Source: Phaeobacter sp. B1627 (GTDB lineage: Bacteria > Pseudomonadota > Alphaproteobacteria > Rhodobacterales > Rhodobacteraceae). From it: 64,000 bases of DNA. Positions 29,496 to 38,064 of this stretch are shown here, piece after piece. Location of the stretch: assembly GCF_006265095.1 (NCBI RefSeq), contig NZ_VCNK01000021.1:1-64000 (forward strand). Reading direction: 5' to 3'. Under the pieces are notes generated by a model that was not told where the DNA came from, ran no database searches, and saw only the letters and a list, made by a program, of their open reading frames with translations. The position numbers and the translations under genes were made by a program. Positions within the stretch are counted from its first letter, which is position 1; every line of letters begins with the position of its first letter.

Positions 29496-30026
29496 TCATT
29501 GGCTGACCTCCGGGCGTTGCGGGCATTCCTCGCCGACGATGGTGCCGTCATAGGCCTTTTCGCCACAGTTGTTCAATTCGTGCCACACGTAGCCATGACC
29601 GTCGCGGGTGATGGCCACGATCCGGTCGACGCCAAAGTCGATGTTCTTTTCCGAGATGAAGGCCGTGGCCTGCCCGTCCTGCAACGCCTGGCCGATCGCG
29701 GTGGCATCAAAACATCCGAACCAGCCCGGCGCATTGCGCGGGTCCTGCGCGTCGGACAGCTGATAGAGCTGCGCCACGGCCTCCGGCGTCAGCGGCGTGG
29801 TGAAACAGGCCCGGTAGCGGATCGGCGAGCTGGCCGCGTCAATCGCCTGAAAGTCGTCATAGGCGATGGGCACGGGCACATCCGACCCGATCGGCAGCAG
29901 CACCACATCCTGTCCCGGTCTGGCGACGACCTCGTCATAATAGCCGTAGACCTGCAGGTAATACATCGCAATACCGGCCACCAGGCCCGACAGCACCAGG
30001 ATGACGGAGAGGATTTTTCCGGTCAT
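29496..30026 (-). CDS. DUF6446-like single-pass membrane protein
   Basis: The 176-residue protein has one N-terminal membrane segment (residues 5-25) and a periplasmic domain with four cysteines (RACF, WFGCFD, NNCGEK and GEECPQ) and GHGYVWHELNNCG. I associate it with DUF6446, a family seen between glyQ and glyS in Rhodobacteraceae; the assignment is from memory. Function is unknown. It is separated from the methyltransferase gene by two bases, so they are likely co-transcribed. Confidence 0.6.
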   Translation of the reverse strand: MTGKILSVILVLSGLVAGIAMYYLQVYGYYDEVVARPGQDVVLLPIGSDVPVPIAYDDFQAIDAASSPIRYRACFTTPLTPEAVAQLYQLSDAQDPRNAPGWFGCFDATAIGQALQDGQATAFISEKNIDFGVDRIVAITRDGHGYVWHELNNCGEKAYDGTIVGEECPQRPEVSQ

Positions 30027-30028
30027 AT

Positions 30029-30727
30029 TCAGATCCAGTCCAGATTTACGCGCTTGGCCGGATACTCCGCCGCGCGCTGTGCCAGGGCCTCAAACCGGGA
30101 GCGCTTTCCCGGAAACAGGCCTGGGTGGGTTTCCACAAGAAAAGGGCCAGTCCGGTCCGGAATGCGCCGGTCCAGCAGGACCTCCATCAGATCCAGCTCC
30201 GCCCCTTCAATATCCATTTTCACCAGCGCCACACGCCGCCCCTCGTCCAGCCGCGCCTGCAGCCAGGCCGGAAAATCGATCACCTCGACCTCGATACCCT
30301 CACCTTCGGCATCGACCGTGCGCGCATCCGGCATGATCGAGCTGCTCTCGGATTGCTTGGCGGGATCCTGCGCGAAACGCGCCGTACGATAGAGCGTGAG
30401 GGTCGCGGCCTCGGCCCCGACGGCCGCATTGACACAGGTCACATTGTCAAAATGCGCGGTGGCCTCGACCAGACGTTCAAAGGCCCAGGGATCCGGTTCA
30501 AACGCCACCACATCGGCACCGCTTTCGGCAAGCAGCGTCGTCACACGGCCCACGTTCGCGCCACAGTCCAGCACCAGATCCCCGGGCCGCAGGGTCGCCA
30601 CGACGCCCTGCAGAAAGCCCACGGACTCCGCCCGCCGCGTTTCCTTCTCCAGCCGCCCCCGTACCCGCTGCAGACGGTTCCGCAACCGCGTAATGGTGGC
30701 TTCTGCGCTGTGGTCGTCTTCGTCCAT
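30029..30727 (-). CDS. FkbM family methyltransferase
   Basis: The 232-residue protein starts with a basic coiled-coil-like helix (residues 8-35). A Rossmann-type SAM-binding fold follows: LVLDCGANVGRVTTLLAE (motif I), VVAFEPDPWAFERL (motif II) and VALVKMDIEGAELDLME, the FkbM signature. FkbM enzymes O-methylate sugars or lipids. The substrate here is unknown. It lies between glyQ and the DUF6446-like gene. Confidence 0.85.
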   Translation of the reverse strand: MDEDDHSAEATITRLRNRLQRVRGRLEKETRRAESVGFLQGVVATLRPGDLVLDCGANVGRVTTLLAESGADVVAFEPDPWAFERLVEATAHFDNVTCVNAAVGAEAATLTLYRTARFAQDPAKQSESSSIMPDARTVDAEGEGIEVEVIDFPAWLQARLDEGRRVALVKMDIEGAELDLMEVLLDRRIPDRTGPFLVETHPGLFPGKRSRFEALAQRAAEYPAKRVNLDWI

Positions 30728-30764
30728 GCCCGGTTCCGTTTCCTATCGGCTGGCAATCCCGCGC

Positions 30765-31700
30765 TCAGGCGGGTTCGGCCACGTGGCCACCTGCATCCGT
30801 CAGCACAAAGGCATCGGCGCATTGCTTGGCCAGCGCCCGCACCCGGCCGATATAGGCCTGTCGCTCGGTGACGGAAATCACCCCGCGCGCATCCAGCAGG
30901 TTGAAGATGTGGCTGGCCTTGATGCACTGATCATAGGCGGGATGCGCCATAATGATCCGCTTGCCCGTTTTCGGGTCCAAAGGCTCCTGCGCGAGAATCG
31001 CGGCGCATTCGGCCTCGGCTTCCTCGAAATGGCGCAACAGGACCTCCGTATTGGCCACATCAAAGTTCCAACGCGCATATTCTTCTTCGGTCTGGCGAAA
31101 GATATCGCCATAGGTCAGCGGGCTGGGCGACTGCGGATCGTTGAACGGCATGTCCATGACATGGTCGACTCCCAGCACATACATCGCCAGACGCTCCAGA
31201 CCATAGGTCAGCTCGCCCGAGACCGGGTGACAGTCATGGCCGCCGACCTGTTGGAAATAGGTGAACTGGCTGACTTCCATCCCGTCGCACCAGACTTCCC
31301 AACCAAGGCCCCAGGCCCCCAGCGTCGGGCTTTCCCAGTCGTCTTCGACAAAGCGGATGTCATGCAGCTCCATATCCACGCCGATCGCCTGCAGCGACCC
31401 CAGATACAGCTCCTGCAGGTCCGGCGGGCTGGGTTTGATCACCACCTGAAACTGGTAGTAATGCTGCAGCCGGTTCGGGTTCTCGCCATATCGCCCGTCG
31501 GTGGGACGGCGCGAGGGCTGTACATAGGCCGCCGCCCAGGCCCGCGTTCCCAGCGACCTGAGGGTGGTTGCGGGATGGAACGTGCCGGCGCCCACTTCCA
31601 TATCGTAGGGCTGCAGCACAGCGCAGCCCCTTGAGGACCAATAGGTCTGCAAACGCAGGATGATCTCCTGGAACGAACGCGGGGCGGTGGTCTCGGTCAT
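30765..31700 (-). CDS. glyQ: Glycyl-tRNA synthetase alpha subunit
   Basis: The 311-residue subunit forms glycyl-adenylate. It carries [17 protein letters not shown] at the start, the class II motif region [12 protein letters not shown], then [19 protein letters not shown] and [10 protein letters not shown], and [18 protein letters not shown]. It leads the leftward block glyQ, FkbM methyltransferase, DUF6446-like, glyS and ppdK-like, which is typical of alphaproteobacterial gene order. Confidence 0.97.
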   Translation of the reverse strand: MTETTAPRSFQEIILRLQTYWSSRGCAVLQPYDMEVGAGTFHPATTLRSLGTRAWAAAYVQPSRRPTDGRYGENPNRLQHYYQFQVVIKPSPPDLQELYLGSLQAIGVDMELHDIRFVEDDWESPTLGAWGLGWEVWCDGMEVSQFTYFQQVGGHDCHPVSGELTYGLERLAMYVLGVDHVMDMPFNDPQSPSPLTYGDIFRQTEEEYARWNFDVANTEVLLRHFEEAEAECAAILAQEPLDPKTGKRIIMAHPAYDQCIKASHIFNLLDARGVISVTERQAYIGRVRALAKQCADAFVLTDAGGHVAEPA

Positions 31701-31877
31701 CTCAAATCCCTTCGGGAGCCACGGATCACCCGCCTGTCCCGGCCATCGTCAGCCGGTTCGGGCGGTGGAATGTACGACCGCCTTCCTATGCAAGCCCCCC
31801 GGCGGGGTCAACGCCCCCGTGACCCAAGTGACACGGACGAGGCCCGAAGCACCCCCTGAGACAAGAGAAGCATTTAC

Positions 31878-31899
31878 ACTGCACACGCCATTGTGCAGT
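31878..31899. promoter_or_regulatory. Operator-like inverted repeat before the trypsin-fold gene
   Basis: ACTGCACA and TGTGCAGT form a perfect 8-base inverted repeat with a 6-base spacer, 80 bases upstream of the start at 31980 and in the divergent glyQ intergenic region. The symmetry and position suit a dimeric regulator. A transcript hairpin is an alternative. Confidence 0.4.
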
Positions 31900-31979
31900 T
31901 CAGCACCGTTCCCTTTGCGGTCACAGAGTGGTTACCTGCGCGGCGAACAAAATCCGTTTCTTCGTACAGAGGTTTAGAA

Positions 31980-33779
31980 ATGAAGAACCTAATTACCTCG
32001 GTGTTTCTGGCATTGACTGTTTTTTTCGCGGCGCTGCCGGGTCTGTCCCGGGCGCAACAATCCGACCCTGCCGGTGTCTGGATCCAGGTTGCGGCACGCC
32101 CCTCCCTGCTTGAGGCGCAAGACGAAGCCCGCGCCCTGTCCGCCCGGCTGCCTGATGTCGCAGGCTATGCGCTGGGGGGCGGCTGGTACGGCATTGTCAT
32201 CGGGCCCTATACCCGCCCCGACGCGGAACAGGTGCTGCGCGTCTACCGGGCGGAAGGTCAGATCCCGCGCGACAGCTTCATCACCTTTTCCAGCAATCTG
32301 AACACCCGGTTCTACCCGGTCGGCCCCGAGGCAGCCTCCCCCAGCGCGCCGCCCGTGCCGGTGCAATCCGACACCACCGCGCAAACCGCAGCGGCAGCCG
32401 CAGGGGCAACCGCCGGCGCCCAGACCGAAACCGCTCCGGTGTCCACCCTGCCCGACGAGACCCCCGCCGAGGCCCGCCGCAGCGAGCAGGCCCTGTCCCG
32501 AGACGCGCGCATGGACCTGCAGGTAGCACTGAAGGCTGCGGGGTTCTATACCTCCGCCATCGACGGCGCCTTTGGGCGCGGCACCCGCGGCTCCATGGCC
32601 GATTGGCAAACCGCACGTGGCTATGAAGCGACCGGCGTTCTGACCACGCTGCAGCGTCAGGCCCTGATGGATGAATACAATGCGCCGCTGATCTCGGTCG
32701 GCATGGCAACCTATACCGACACGCGGGCGGGCATCAGTGTCGATCTGCCCCAAAAGGAGGTCGCCTTCAGCCGCTACGAGCCGCCGTTTGCGCATTTTGA
32801 CGCCACTGGCGATCTCGGCGTGCAGGTGCTGCTGATCTCGCAGCCCGGGGACCGCCGGACGCTCTATGGTCTCTATGACATCATGCAGACGCTGGAGATT
32901 GTGCCCCTCGACGGCGACCGCGAGCGCAGTGGCGACCGCTTCACCCTCGAAGGCCGCAACAGCCGGATCGTTTCCTATACCGAGGCGCGGCTCGACAATG
33001 GCGAAATCAAGGGCTTCAGCCTGATCTGGCCCGCCGGCGACGAGGCGCGCCGCAGCCGGGTGCTGGCGGCGATGCAGGCGAGCTTTGCCCGTCTGGACGG
33101 GGTGCTGGATCCGACCGCCGGAGGCGATGAGGCACAATCCATCGATCTGGTGTCCGGCCTTGAGATCCGCAAACCGCGCCTGTCGCGTTCGGGCTTTTTC
33201 GTCACCAGCACCGGTGTGGTGGTGACCACCGCGGATGCGGTGCTGGACTGCGGGCAGGTGACAATCGACCGCGACGTGACAGCGGAGGTTCTGCTCGCGG
33301 ATGAGGCCGCCGGGATTGCGGTCCTGAAGCCCTCGGTTGCGCTCTCGCCCATGGCAACGGCGCCGCTGGCGGCCACCGCCCCGCGTCTGCGCAGTGCTTT
33401 GGCTGTGTCGGGCTATTCCTACGGCGGCGTGCTCGGCGCGCCGAGCCTGACCTGGGGCAGCCTCGATGACCTCAAGGGCCTGCAGGGAGAGGCCCATCTC
33501 GCGCGGTTGGAGCTCACGGCACAGCCGGGCGACGCGGGCGGGCCTCTTCTGGACAAGCAGGGCACCGTGCACGGCATGCTGCTGCCGCTGCAGTCCTCGG
33601 GTCCGGTCCTGCCCGAGGGCGTGCGCTTCGCGCTGAAGGGCGAATTGATCCGCATGGCGCTGGACAAGGCCGGTGTCGGCCTGCCCACGACCGGAACCGC
33701 CACCTCTGGCGACTTGCCGATTTCGGTTCTGCAGAAAGAGGCCACGGGCCTCACTACATTGGTCAGCTGCTGGGAGTGA
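31980..33779 (+). CDS. Secreted trypsin-fold protein with PG-binding-like domain and degenerate catalytic triad
   Basis: The start at 31980 gives a 599-residue protein with a signal peptide (residues 1-25). Residues 30-110 resemble a SPOR-type repeat (WIQVAARPSLLEAQDEARAL). Residues 120-165 are an Ala/Pro/Thr linker. Residues 172-232 look like a peptidoglycan-binding type 1 domain (GFYTSAIDGAFGRGTRGSM). Residues 385-565 follow the trypsin/DegP-like pattern, but the triad is replaced: TTADAV for TNAHVV (Asp419), AAGIAVL for DLAVL (Gly445), and PGDAGGPLL for GNSGGPLL (Ala519). It probably binds wall or protein targets rather than cutting them. Confidence 0.8.
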   Translation: MKNLITSVFLALTVFFAALPGLSRAQQSDPAGVWIQVAARPSLLEAQDEARALSARLPDVAGYALGGGWYGIVIGPYTRPDAEQVLRVYRAEGQIPRDSFITFSSNLNTRFYPVGPEAASPSAPPVPVQSDTTAQTAAAAAGATAGAQTETAPVSTLPDETPAEARRSEQALSRDARMDLQVALKAAGFYTSAIDGAFGRGTRGSMADWQTARGYEATGVLTTLQRQALMDEYNAPLISVGMATYTDTRAGISVDLPQKEVAFSRYEPPFAHFDATGDLGVQVLLISQPGDRRTLYGLYDIMQTLEIVPLDGDRERSGDRFTLEGRNSRIVSYTEARLDNGEIKGFSLIWPAGDEARRSRVLAAMQASFARLDGVLDPTAGGDEAQSIDLVSGLEIRKPRLSRSGFFVTSTGVVVTTADAVLDCGQVTIDRDVTAEVLLADEAAGIAVLKPSVALSPMATAPLAATAPRLRSALAVSGYSYGGVLGAPSLTWGSLDDLKGLQGEAHLARLELTAQPGDAGGPLLDKQGTVHGMLLPLQSSGPVLPEGVRFALKGELIRMALDKAGVGLPTTGTATSGDLPISVLQKEATGLTTLVSCWE

Positions 33780-33807
33780 CCCGCACAGAGGCCAATGCGG
33801 ATATGAC

Positions 33808-33835
33808 AAAAGCCGGGCAAGTTGCCCGGCTTTTT
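33808..33835. terminator. Bidirectional terminator after the trypsin-fold gene
   Basis: AAAAGCCGGGCAA and TTGCCCGGCTTTTT form a perfect stem flanked by A and T runs, between the convergent trypsin-fold and SDR genes. Confidence 0.92.
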
Positions 33836-33912
33836 CGTCATGGATCGTCTTCGTCATGGATCGTCGCGTCTTCGGCGCGGTCAGGATCAGAGGCACCGCC
33901 GGCCTGCAGCCT

Positions 33913-34554
33913 TCAGTAGGGCAGCACCTGCCCGTTCCAGCTGTGAAAACACCCGGTCGTCTCGATCGACAGGCTGTCGAATTCCTGCATCAGCCCCGCC
34001 GCGCTTTCTTCGACCGAAATCTCGCCCGCCTCACCGCCCATGTCGGTGCGCACCCAGCCCGGATGATAGATGCCCACCGCTATGCCCTCGGGCTGCAGGT
34101 CGGCGGCAAGGTTGCGCCCGAGATTGAGCACCGCCGCCTTGGAGGCCCGATAGGCATAGGACCCGCCCGGCGCCCGCGCATGGCTGGCCATCTGAGAGGA
34201 AATGATCGCGATCTTTGGCGCGGCAGACAGGCGCAGGTTCGGCAACATCGCCTGCACCGTCAGAAAGACACCAGAGACATTCACCGACAGCGTCTTCGTC
34301 CAGACCTCGGCCGAATATTCCTCCAGACCCATGGATTTATCCAGATAGACCCCGGCGTTGCAGATCAAAAGATCCACCGCATCGCCCTTGATCTGTGCCG
34401 CAAACCGCGCCTGCTGGCCAGGATCGCTGACATCCAGCCGCGTGCCCGAGGAATGATCACGCGAGGTCCCGGTCACCCGGTCTCCGCGCGCCGCCAGCCG
34501 TGTCTTCAGCTCGCGCCCAATGCCGCGGCTGCTGCCTGTCACCACCACATGCAT
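33913..34554 (-). CDS. Short-chain dehydrogenase/reductase
   Basis: The 213-residue protein has the NAD(P)-binding TGSSRGIGRE at residues 6-15, the structural CNAGVY motif, the catalytic serine in IISSQMAS and the YxxxK pair in YAYRASKAA. The PGWVRTDMGG segment is typical. The substrate is unknown. It is slightly short for a classical SDR (about 250) but has all active-site residues. Confidence 0.9.
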   Translation of the reverse strand: MHVVVTGSSRGIGRELKTRLAARGDRVTGTSRDHSSGTRLDVSDPGQQARFAAQIKGDAVDLLICNAGVYLDKSMGLEEYSAEVWTKTLSVNVSGVFLTVQAMLPNLRLSAAPKIAIISSQMASHARAPGGSYAYRASKAAVLNLGRNLAADLQPEGIAVGIYHPGWVRTDMGGEAGEISVEESAAGLMQEFDSLSIETTGCFHSWNGQVLPY

Positions 34555-34602
34555 CGGCGGTCTCCTTTTTGTTATGTCTTGCTCTGCCCGTCTTCTCAGT
34601 AC

Positions 34603-35130
34603 TCAGTTCATCTTTCGGTTCGGCGCAAAGGGCAGCGGCAGGACCGGCACCCCGTCCTCAATCAGCGCCTTTGCGTCCTCAAGCTTGGCCTCGCCGTGGA
34701 TCGACCGCGCCGGAGCATCGCCCAGATACATGTCCCGCGCCTGTTTCGCGAAATCCGTACCGACGTAATCCGAATTGGCCTCCACCTGTTTTTTCAAGGC
34801 CGCGATTGCCCTCTCCAGTTCAGAGGCAGGCGCGCTCAGCGCTGTCGTGGTCTCTTTCGGCGTTGCGGCATCCGCCAGGGTTGCGGCCGTCTCCCCCGTC
34901 TCGGTGGGCGCAGCCTCGTCTGCAGTTCCGTCCGCAGCCCCGGCCTCGATCCGGGCTGCGGTCCGCGCCGGTCGCACCCGGGGGGCCATCAGCGCCTTTG
35001 CCACCTCGGAGGAGCCGCATTGCGTACAGACCACCATCCCCGCGCCCAACAGCTTGTCATAGGCATCGGCGGACTGAAACCAGCTCTCGAACCCGTGGCC
35101 TTCGGCACATTTCAGAGAATAGCGTATCAT
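34603..35130 (-). CDS. DUF1178 family protein
   Basis: The 175-residue protein starts MIRYSLKCAEGHGFESWFQS and has a CTQCGS pair, so Cys8, His12 and the second CxxC probably bind a metal. A long Ala/Thr/Glu-rich linker (about 60-100) precedes a conserved C-terminal helix region (VGTDFAKQARDMYLGDAP). This matches DUF1178, common in alphaproteobacteria and of unknown function. It precedes the SDR gene with a 48-base gap. Confidence 0.85.
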   Translation of the reverse strand: MIRYSLKCAEGHGFESWFQSADAYDKLLGAGMVVCTQCGSSEVAKALMAPRVRPARTAARIEAGAADGTADEAAPTETGETAATLADAATPKETTTALSAPASELERAIAALKKQVEANSDYVGTDFAKQARDMYLGDAPARSIHGEAKLEDAKALIEDGVPVLPLPFAPNRKMN

Positions 35131-35263
35131 GTCGTATCCCGTCTTCAGAGCGGATCATTAAATACGCCCGGGCCGTGTTTGCAAGGGCCGGCAGCCTGGC
35201 GCCCGCCCCCTTCCCACATCCGGACCCGATTTGTGGCCCATCCCGCCCGCCTGGCGCGCATCG

Positions 35264-35974
35264 CTACAGGTCCTGCGGCCGAAAAACCTTCAGCAGCGCC
35301 GCAAGCTCCGGCTCGGCGACATGTTTGGACGCCTGGCCAGGCGACATCCATTCCCGCTCCCGCATTCTTCTTTCCGGATAGCGGTCGGCAAGGGTGCGGA
35401 CCCGCAACGGAAAGACCTCCACGCGGCACATCAGCGATTTCTCGCCCGGCCGGATCTTATGGTAGCTGAAATGACCGATACTGCTGTCCGAGACCCGCCC
35501 CTGCGCGCCCGCCTCTTCCCAGGCCTCCTGCGCGGCCGCCTCCGCGTCGGTCTTGCCGACCATTGGCCAGCCTTTCGGGATGACCCAGCGCCCCGTCCGC
35601 CGGGACGTCACCAACAGCACCTTGATCCGGCCCTTTCGCGACAGCCGGAAACAAAGCGCGCCCACTTGATGATAGAGCCGGACCGCGTCTTTCCCCTGAC
35701 CGCAGCCGTCCACCACATTGGTCAAAGGTCCCTGGCCCGCTGGCGGCGGAACCGGGCACGCGGGGGGCGCGGCTCTGTCAGAGTGCTCCATACTGTCCTG
35801 TCGCCTTGCCTGCATCCCAAACCCGCCAAACACACCAGACCTCTCGCATTCAAGCCCCCCTCGGACCCAGTACATCTCGGCATCGCGGACATCACACAAC
35901 CGAGTGTGTTCCGAAACGGTAAACAATTCTTTTACCATCTTCGCGCGAAAGGCATGTGTGGATAGCTCCTGCAT
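35264..35974 (-). CDS. NUDIX hydrolase with possible N-terminal extension
   Basis: The NUDIX core (residues about 105-236) has VTSRRTGRWVIPKGWPM and a Nudix box ending EAWEEAGAQG, of the diphosphoinositol-polyphosphate phosphohydrolase-like type. The start is uncertain. The ATG at 35974 follows AAAAGGACTTGCT, the best ribosome site, and gives 236 residues with about 90 unassigned residues first. An ATG at 35791 gives 175 residues with a weaker site. The extension (FRAKMVKELFTVSEHTRLC) looks protein-like, but I do not recognise it. Confidence 0.75.
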   Translation of the reverse strand: MQELSTHAFRAKMVKELFTVSEHTRLCDVRDAEMYWVRGGLECERSGVFGGFGMQARRQDSMEHSDRAAPPACPVPPPAGQGPLTNVVDGCGQGKDAVRLYHQVGALCFRLSRKGRIKVLLVTSRRTGRWVIPKGWPMVGKTDAEAAAQEAWEEAGAQGRVSDSSIGHFSYHKIRPGEKSLMCRVEVFPLRVRTLADRYPERRMREREWMSPGQASKHVAEPELAALLKVFRPQDL

Positions 35975-36233
35975 AGCAAGTCCTTTTTGATCTGATTTGT
36001 GCATTTGTCAGAATCAGTCATGTGTCCGGTCTGTTTGCGCGGCGTTGACCGCTGGCCCTCCCTCTCACCGATGCAAGCATCGCCTGCCGGGCAGTGGATG
36101 GGTTCCGCAAACCAAGTTCCTATCAGCTTTACGGGCTATTATGCCCGCGCCATTCGGCGGAGTTTCTTGGCCTTGGCGCCAGACTCATGCACCCTCAACT
36201 CGCGGGTCTTGCTAACTCGATGTTCCTTTCGCC

Positions 36234-37040
36234 TCAGGCTAAAGCGCGTGGGCCGTAGGGTTCGTTGCGGGTGAGCACCGCCCAGACGATCCGGGCCGTC
36301 GTGTTGGCCATGGCAACAGGGGCGACGCGCGCAGGTTTGCGTTCGAGCAAAGACGTCAGCCATTTACGGGCACGTTCGGGGTGTGACCTCGTTTGCCGGA
36401 CCAATGAAGTCATGCCGACGACGAGCAACGATCGTAAATACTGGTCGCCCATCTTGGTTATCCGTCCTAACTTCTCCGTGCCGCCGCTGGACTTGTTCGC
36501 CGGCGTCAGGCCCAGCCAGGCAGCGAACTCCCGACCATTGCGGAACTGATGCCCATCACCGATGCTGGCGATGATCGCAGAGGCCGTCACCGCGCCAACG
36601 CCAGGGATCGTACGCAGAAGACGAACGCGCGCCCGATGCAGCGACAGCAGGGACTGCTGCTCGACTGTCTTGATCGCAACAAAGCGCATGGTCGGACGGG
36701 TCACGGCTTTGCAGATAGCCTCAGCATCAATTGCGTCTGACTTGCCGCGTTTGACGTATGGCTTCACATACATCGGGGGGATCAGCCGAACCTCGTGACC
36801 AAGAGCAGTCAATTCACGGGCCCAATGATGTGCACTGCTGCAGGTTTCCATGCCGATCAAGCAGGGCTCCAACTTGGAAAAAAAGACAGAAACTGCGCCC
36901 TCCGCAAGGGCGTGTCGAAAACGACTTCCTCGGTGGCTGGGATCCCATGAACTCGGAAAACGTTCTTGGCCAACCTCTCATTGATTGCTTTGCAATCAAC
37001 TGCCGGTCAGTGGATCAACGCCGATTGTGGTAACTTGCAT
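36234..37040 (-). pseudogene. IS110 family transposase, multiply disrupted
   Basis: The original start is the ATG at 37038-37040, after GGGAGGAGCC, reading MQVTTIGVD. Three lesions follow. A 40-base insertion at 36974-37013 introduces stops; removing it restores GVD-LAKNVFRVHGI. A frameshift at a T-run (A7 on this strand, near 36880) joins RRAQFLSFF to SKLEPCLIGMET out of frame. An internal deletion after LSLHRAR removes roughly 80-90 residues before LLRTIPGVGAVTAS. The C-terminal domain with NKSSGGTEKLGRITK is intact. It cannot be active. It sits between the NUDIX and EcsC genes. Exact element ends are not visible, as the family lacks terminal inverted repeats. Confidence 0.88.
36974..37013. 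repeat. 40-base insertion with palindrome inside the IS110 transposase
   Basis: The insertion contains TTGATTGC (36981-36988) and GCAATCAA (36992-36999), a perfect 8-base inverted repeat with a 3-base loop. Excising exactly these 40 bases restores the transposase frame and consensus, which fixes its limits to within a base or two. Confidence 0.6.
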
Positions 37041-37222
37041 GAAGTGGCTCCTCCCATAAGCAGATTTTGACACCTGCAGTATGGCGCATTGCGACGCCAG
37101 TTGGAGCAGGAGCCATCCACCCCATCAGTTGTCGTACAGGCCTTCGATTGGCCAATCCCCGAATATTCGGGACCCGGCGCCTTGCTGGCCGGGCTGGATC
37201 GCGACAGCGTGGGTGGTTTCGC

Positions 37223-37987
37223 TCAGCTCAGCAGGCGATGGTGCAACCGCTCCACCAACTGTTCATGCGGTGTATCGGCCTCCAGTGCCAGTCGGCGCAG
37301 CGCAAAATGCACATGCGCCATCTCCTGATAATAGCCGGAATAGATGTAATTGATCCCGCCTCCGGCGACGGCACCCAGAACCGGCACCATCTGCGCCGCC
37401 AGTTTCGGGCCCAGCGCCGCCGCGAGGCGCGGCGCGACAGCGGCGATCAGATGCGAGACCCCGGCCCCCGACAGCCCCAGCCGCAGGGTCAGGAACCCGG
37501 TGTCCGCGCCATCGTCATGGGCCATCGGACCTGCGGCGGCAAAAACCTCGACCGCGTCGAAGCGGACGCTCTGCGTCGAGGGGTTGAACCCGTAGCCCAC
37601 GGCCACCCCCTGAATGCTGCGCAGCAGAAACGTGGTGGTCGCCGGCAGTTCGATCAACGCGCCCGGCAAACCAGCCGCCCCGCCGACCATCCCCATGGTC
37701 GTACTGATCAGGCGGTTGGTCCGGGGCGGCTGATCCTGCACCACCCGGCGGCTCTGCGCAGCCCCGCGCACCGCCAGATGCAGCGCCCGCTGCACCGTAG
37801 CCTCGACGCCGCTGCGCACTGGGTCAGGCAGGCTGCGCATCAGATCATCGGTCCGCCCGCCCAGCGCGTTGAGCATCCGCATACCGAAATGCCCGGCCGC
37901 CCGGTAGCGCGCGGCGATCGCATCCAGCTCCGCCTCTATCTCCGCAGCGCTCAGGCTGCGGGCTCTCTGATCCAGTAGCTCGCCCAT
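37223..37987 (-). CDS. EcsC family protein
   Basis: I take the ATG at 37987 (MGELLDQRARSLS), giving 254 residues. The frame continues to 38107 but then overlaps the GNAT gene. Residues 95-250 have the alanine/glycine-rich EcsC pattern: GMVGGAAGLPGALIELPATTTFLLRSI and VPVLGAVAGGGINYIYSGYYQEMAHVHF, with two hydrophobic stretches that may touch the membrane. The family is named after a Bacillus ABC-transporter operon protein and its role is unclear. Confidence 0.82.
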   Translation of the reverse strand: MGELLDQRARSLSAAEIEAELDAIAARYRAAGHFGMRMLNALGGRTDDLMRSLPDPVRSGVEATVQRALHLAVRGAAQSRRVVQDQPPRTNRLISTTMGMVGGAAGLPGALIELPATTTFLLRSIQGVAVGYGFNPSTQSVRFDAVEVFAAAGPMAHDDGADTGFLTLRLGLSGAGVSHLIAAVAPRLAAALGPKLAAQMVPVLGAVAGGGINYIYSGYYQEMAHVHFALRRLALEADTPHEQLVERLHHRLLS

Positions 37988-38064
37988 GTCCTGGCTCCCC
38001 TCTCCTGTCTCCGCGGTTCCTACCGAGATCAGCAGCCGCCCCGTGAAATTCAAGGTCAGACCGG

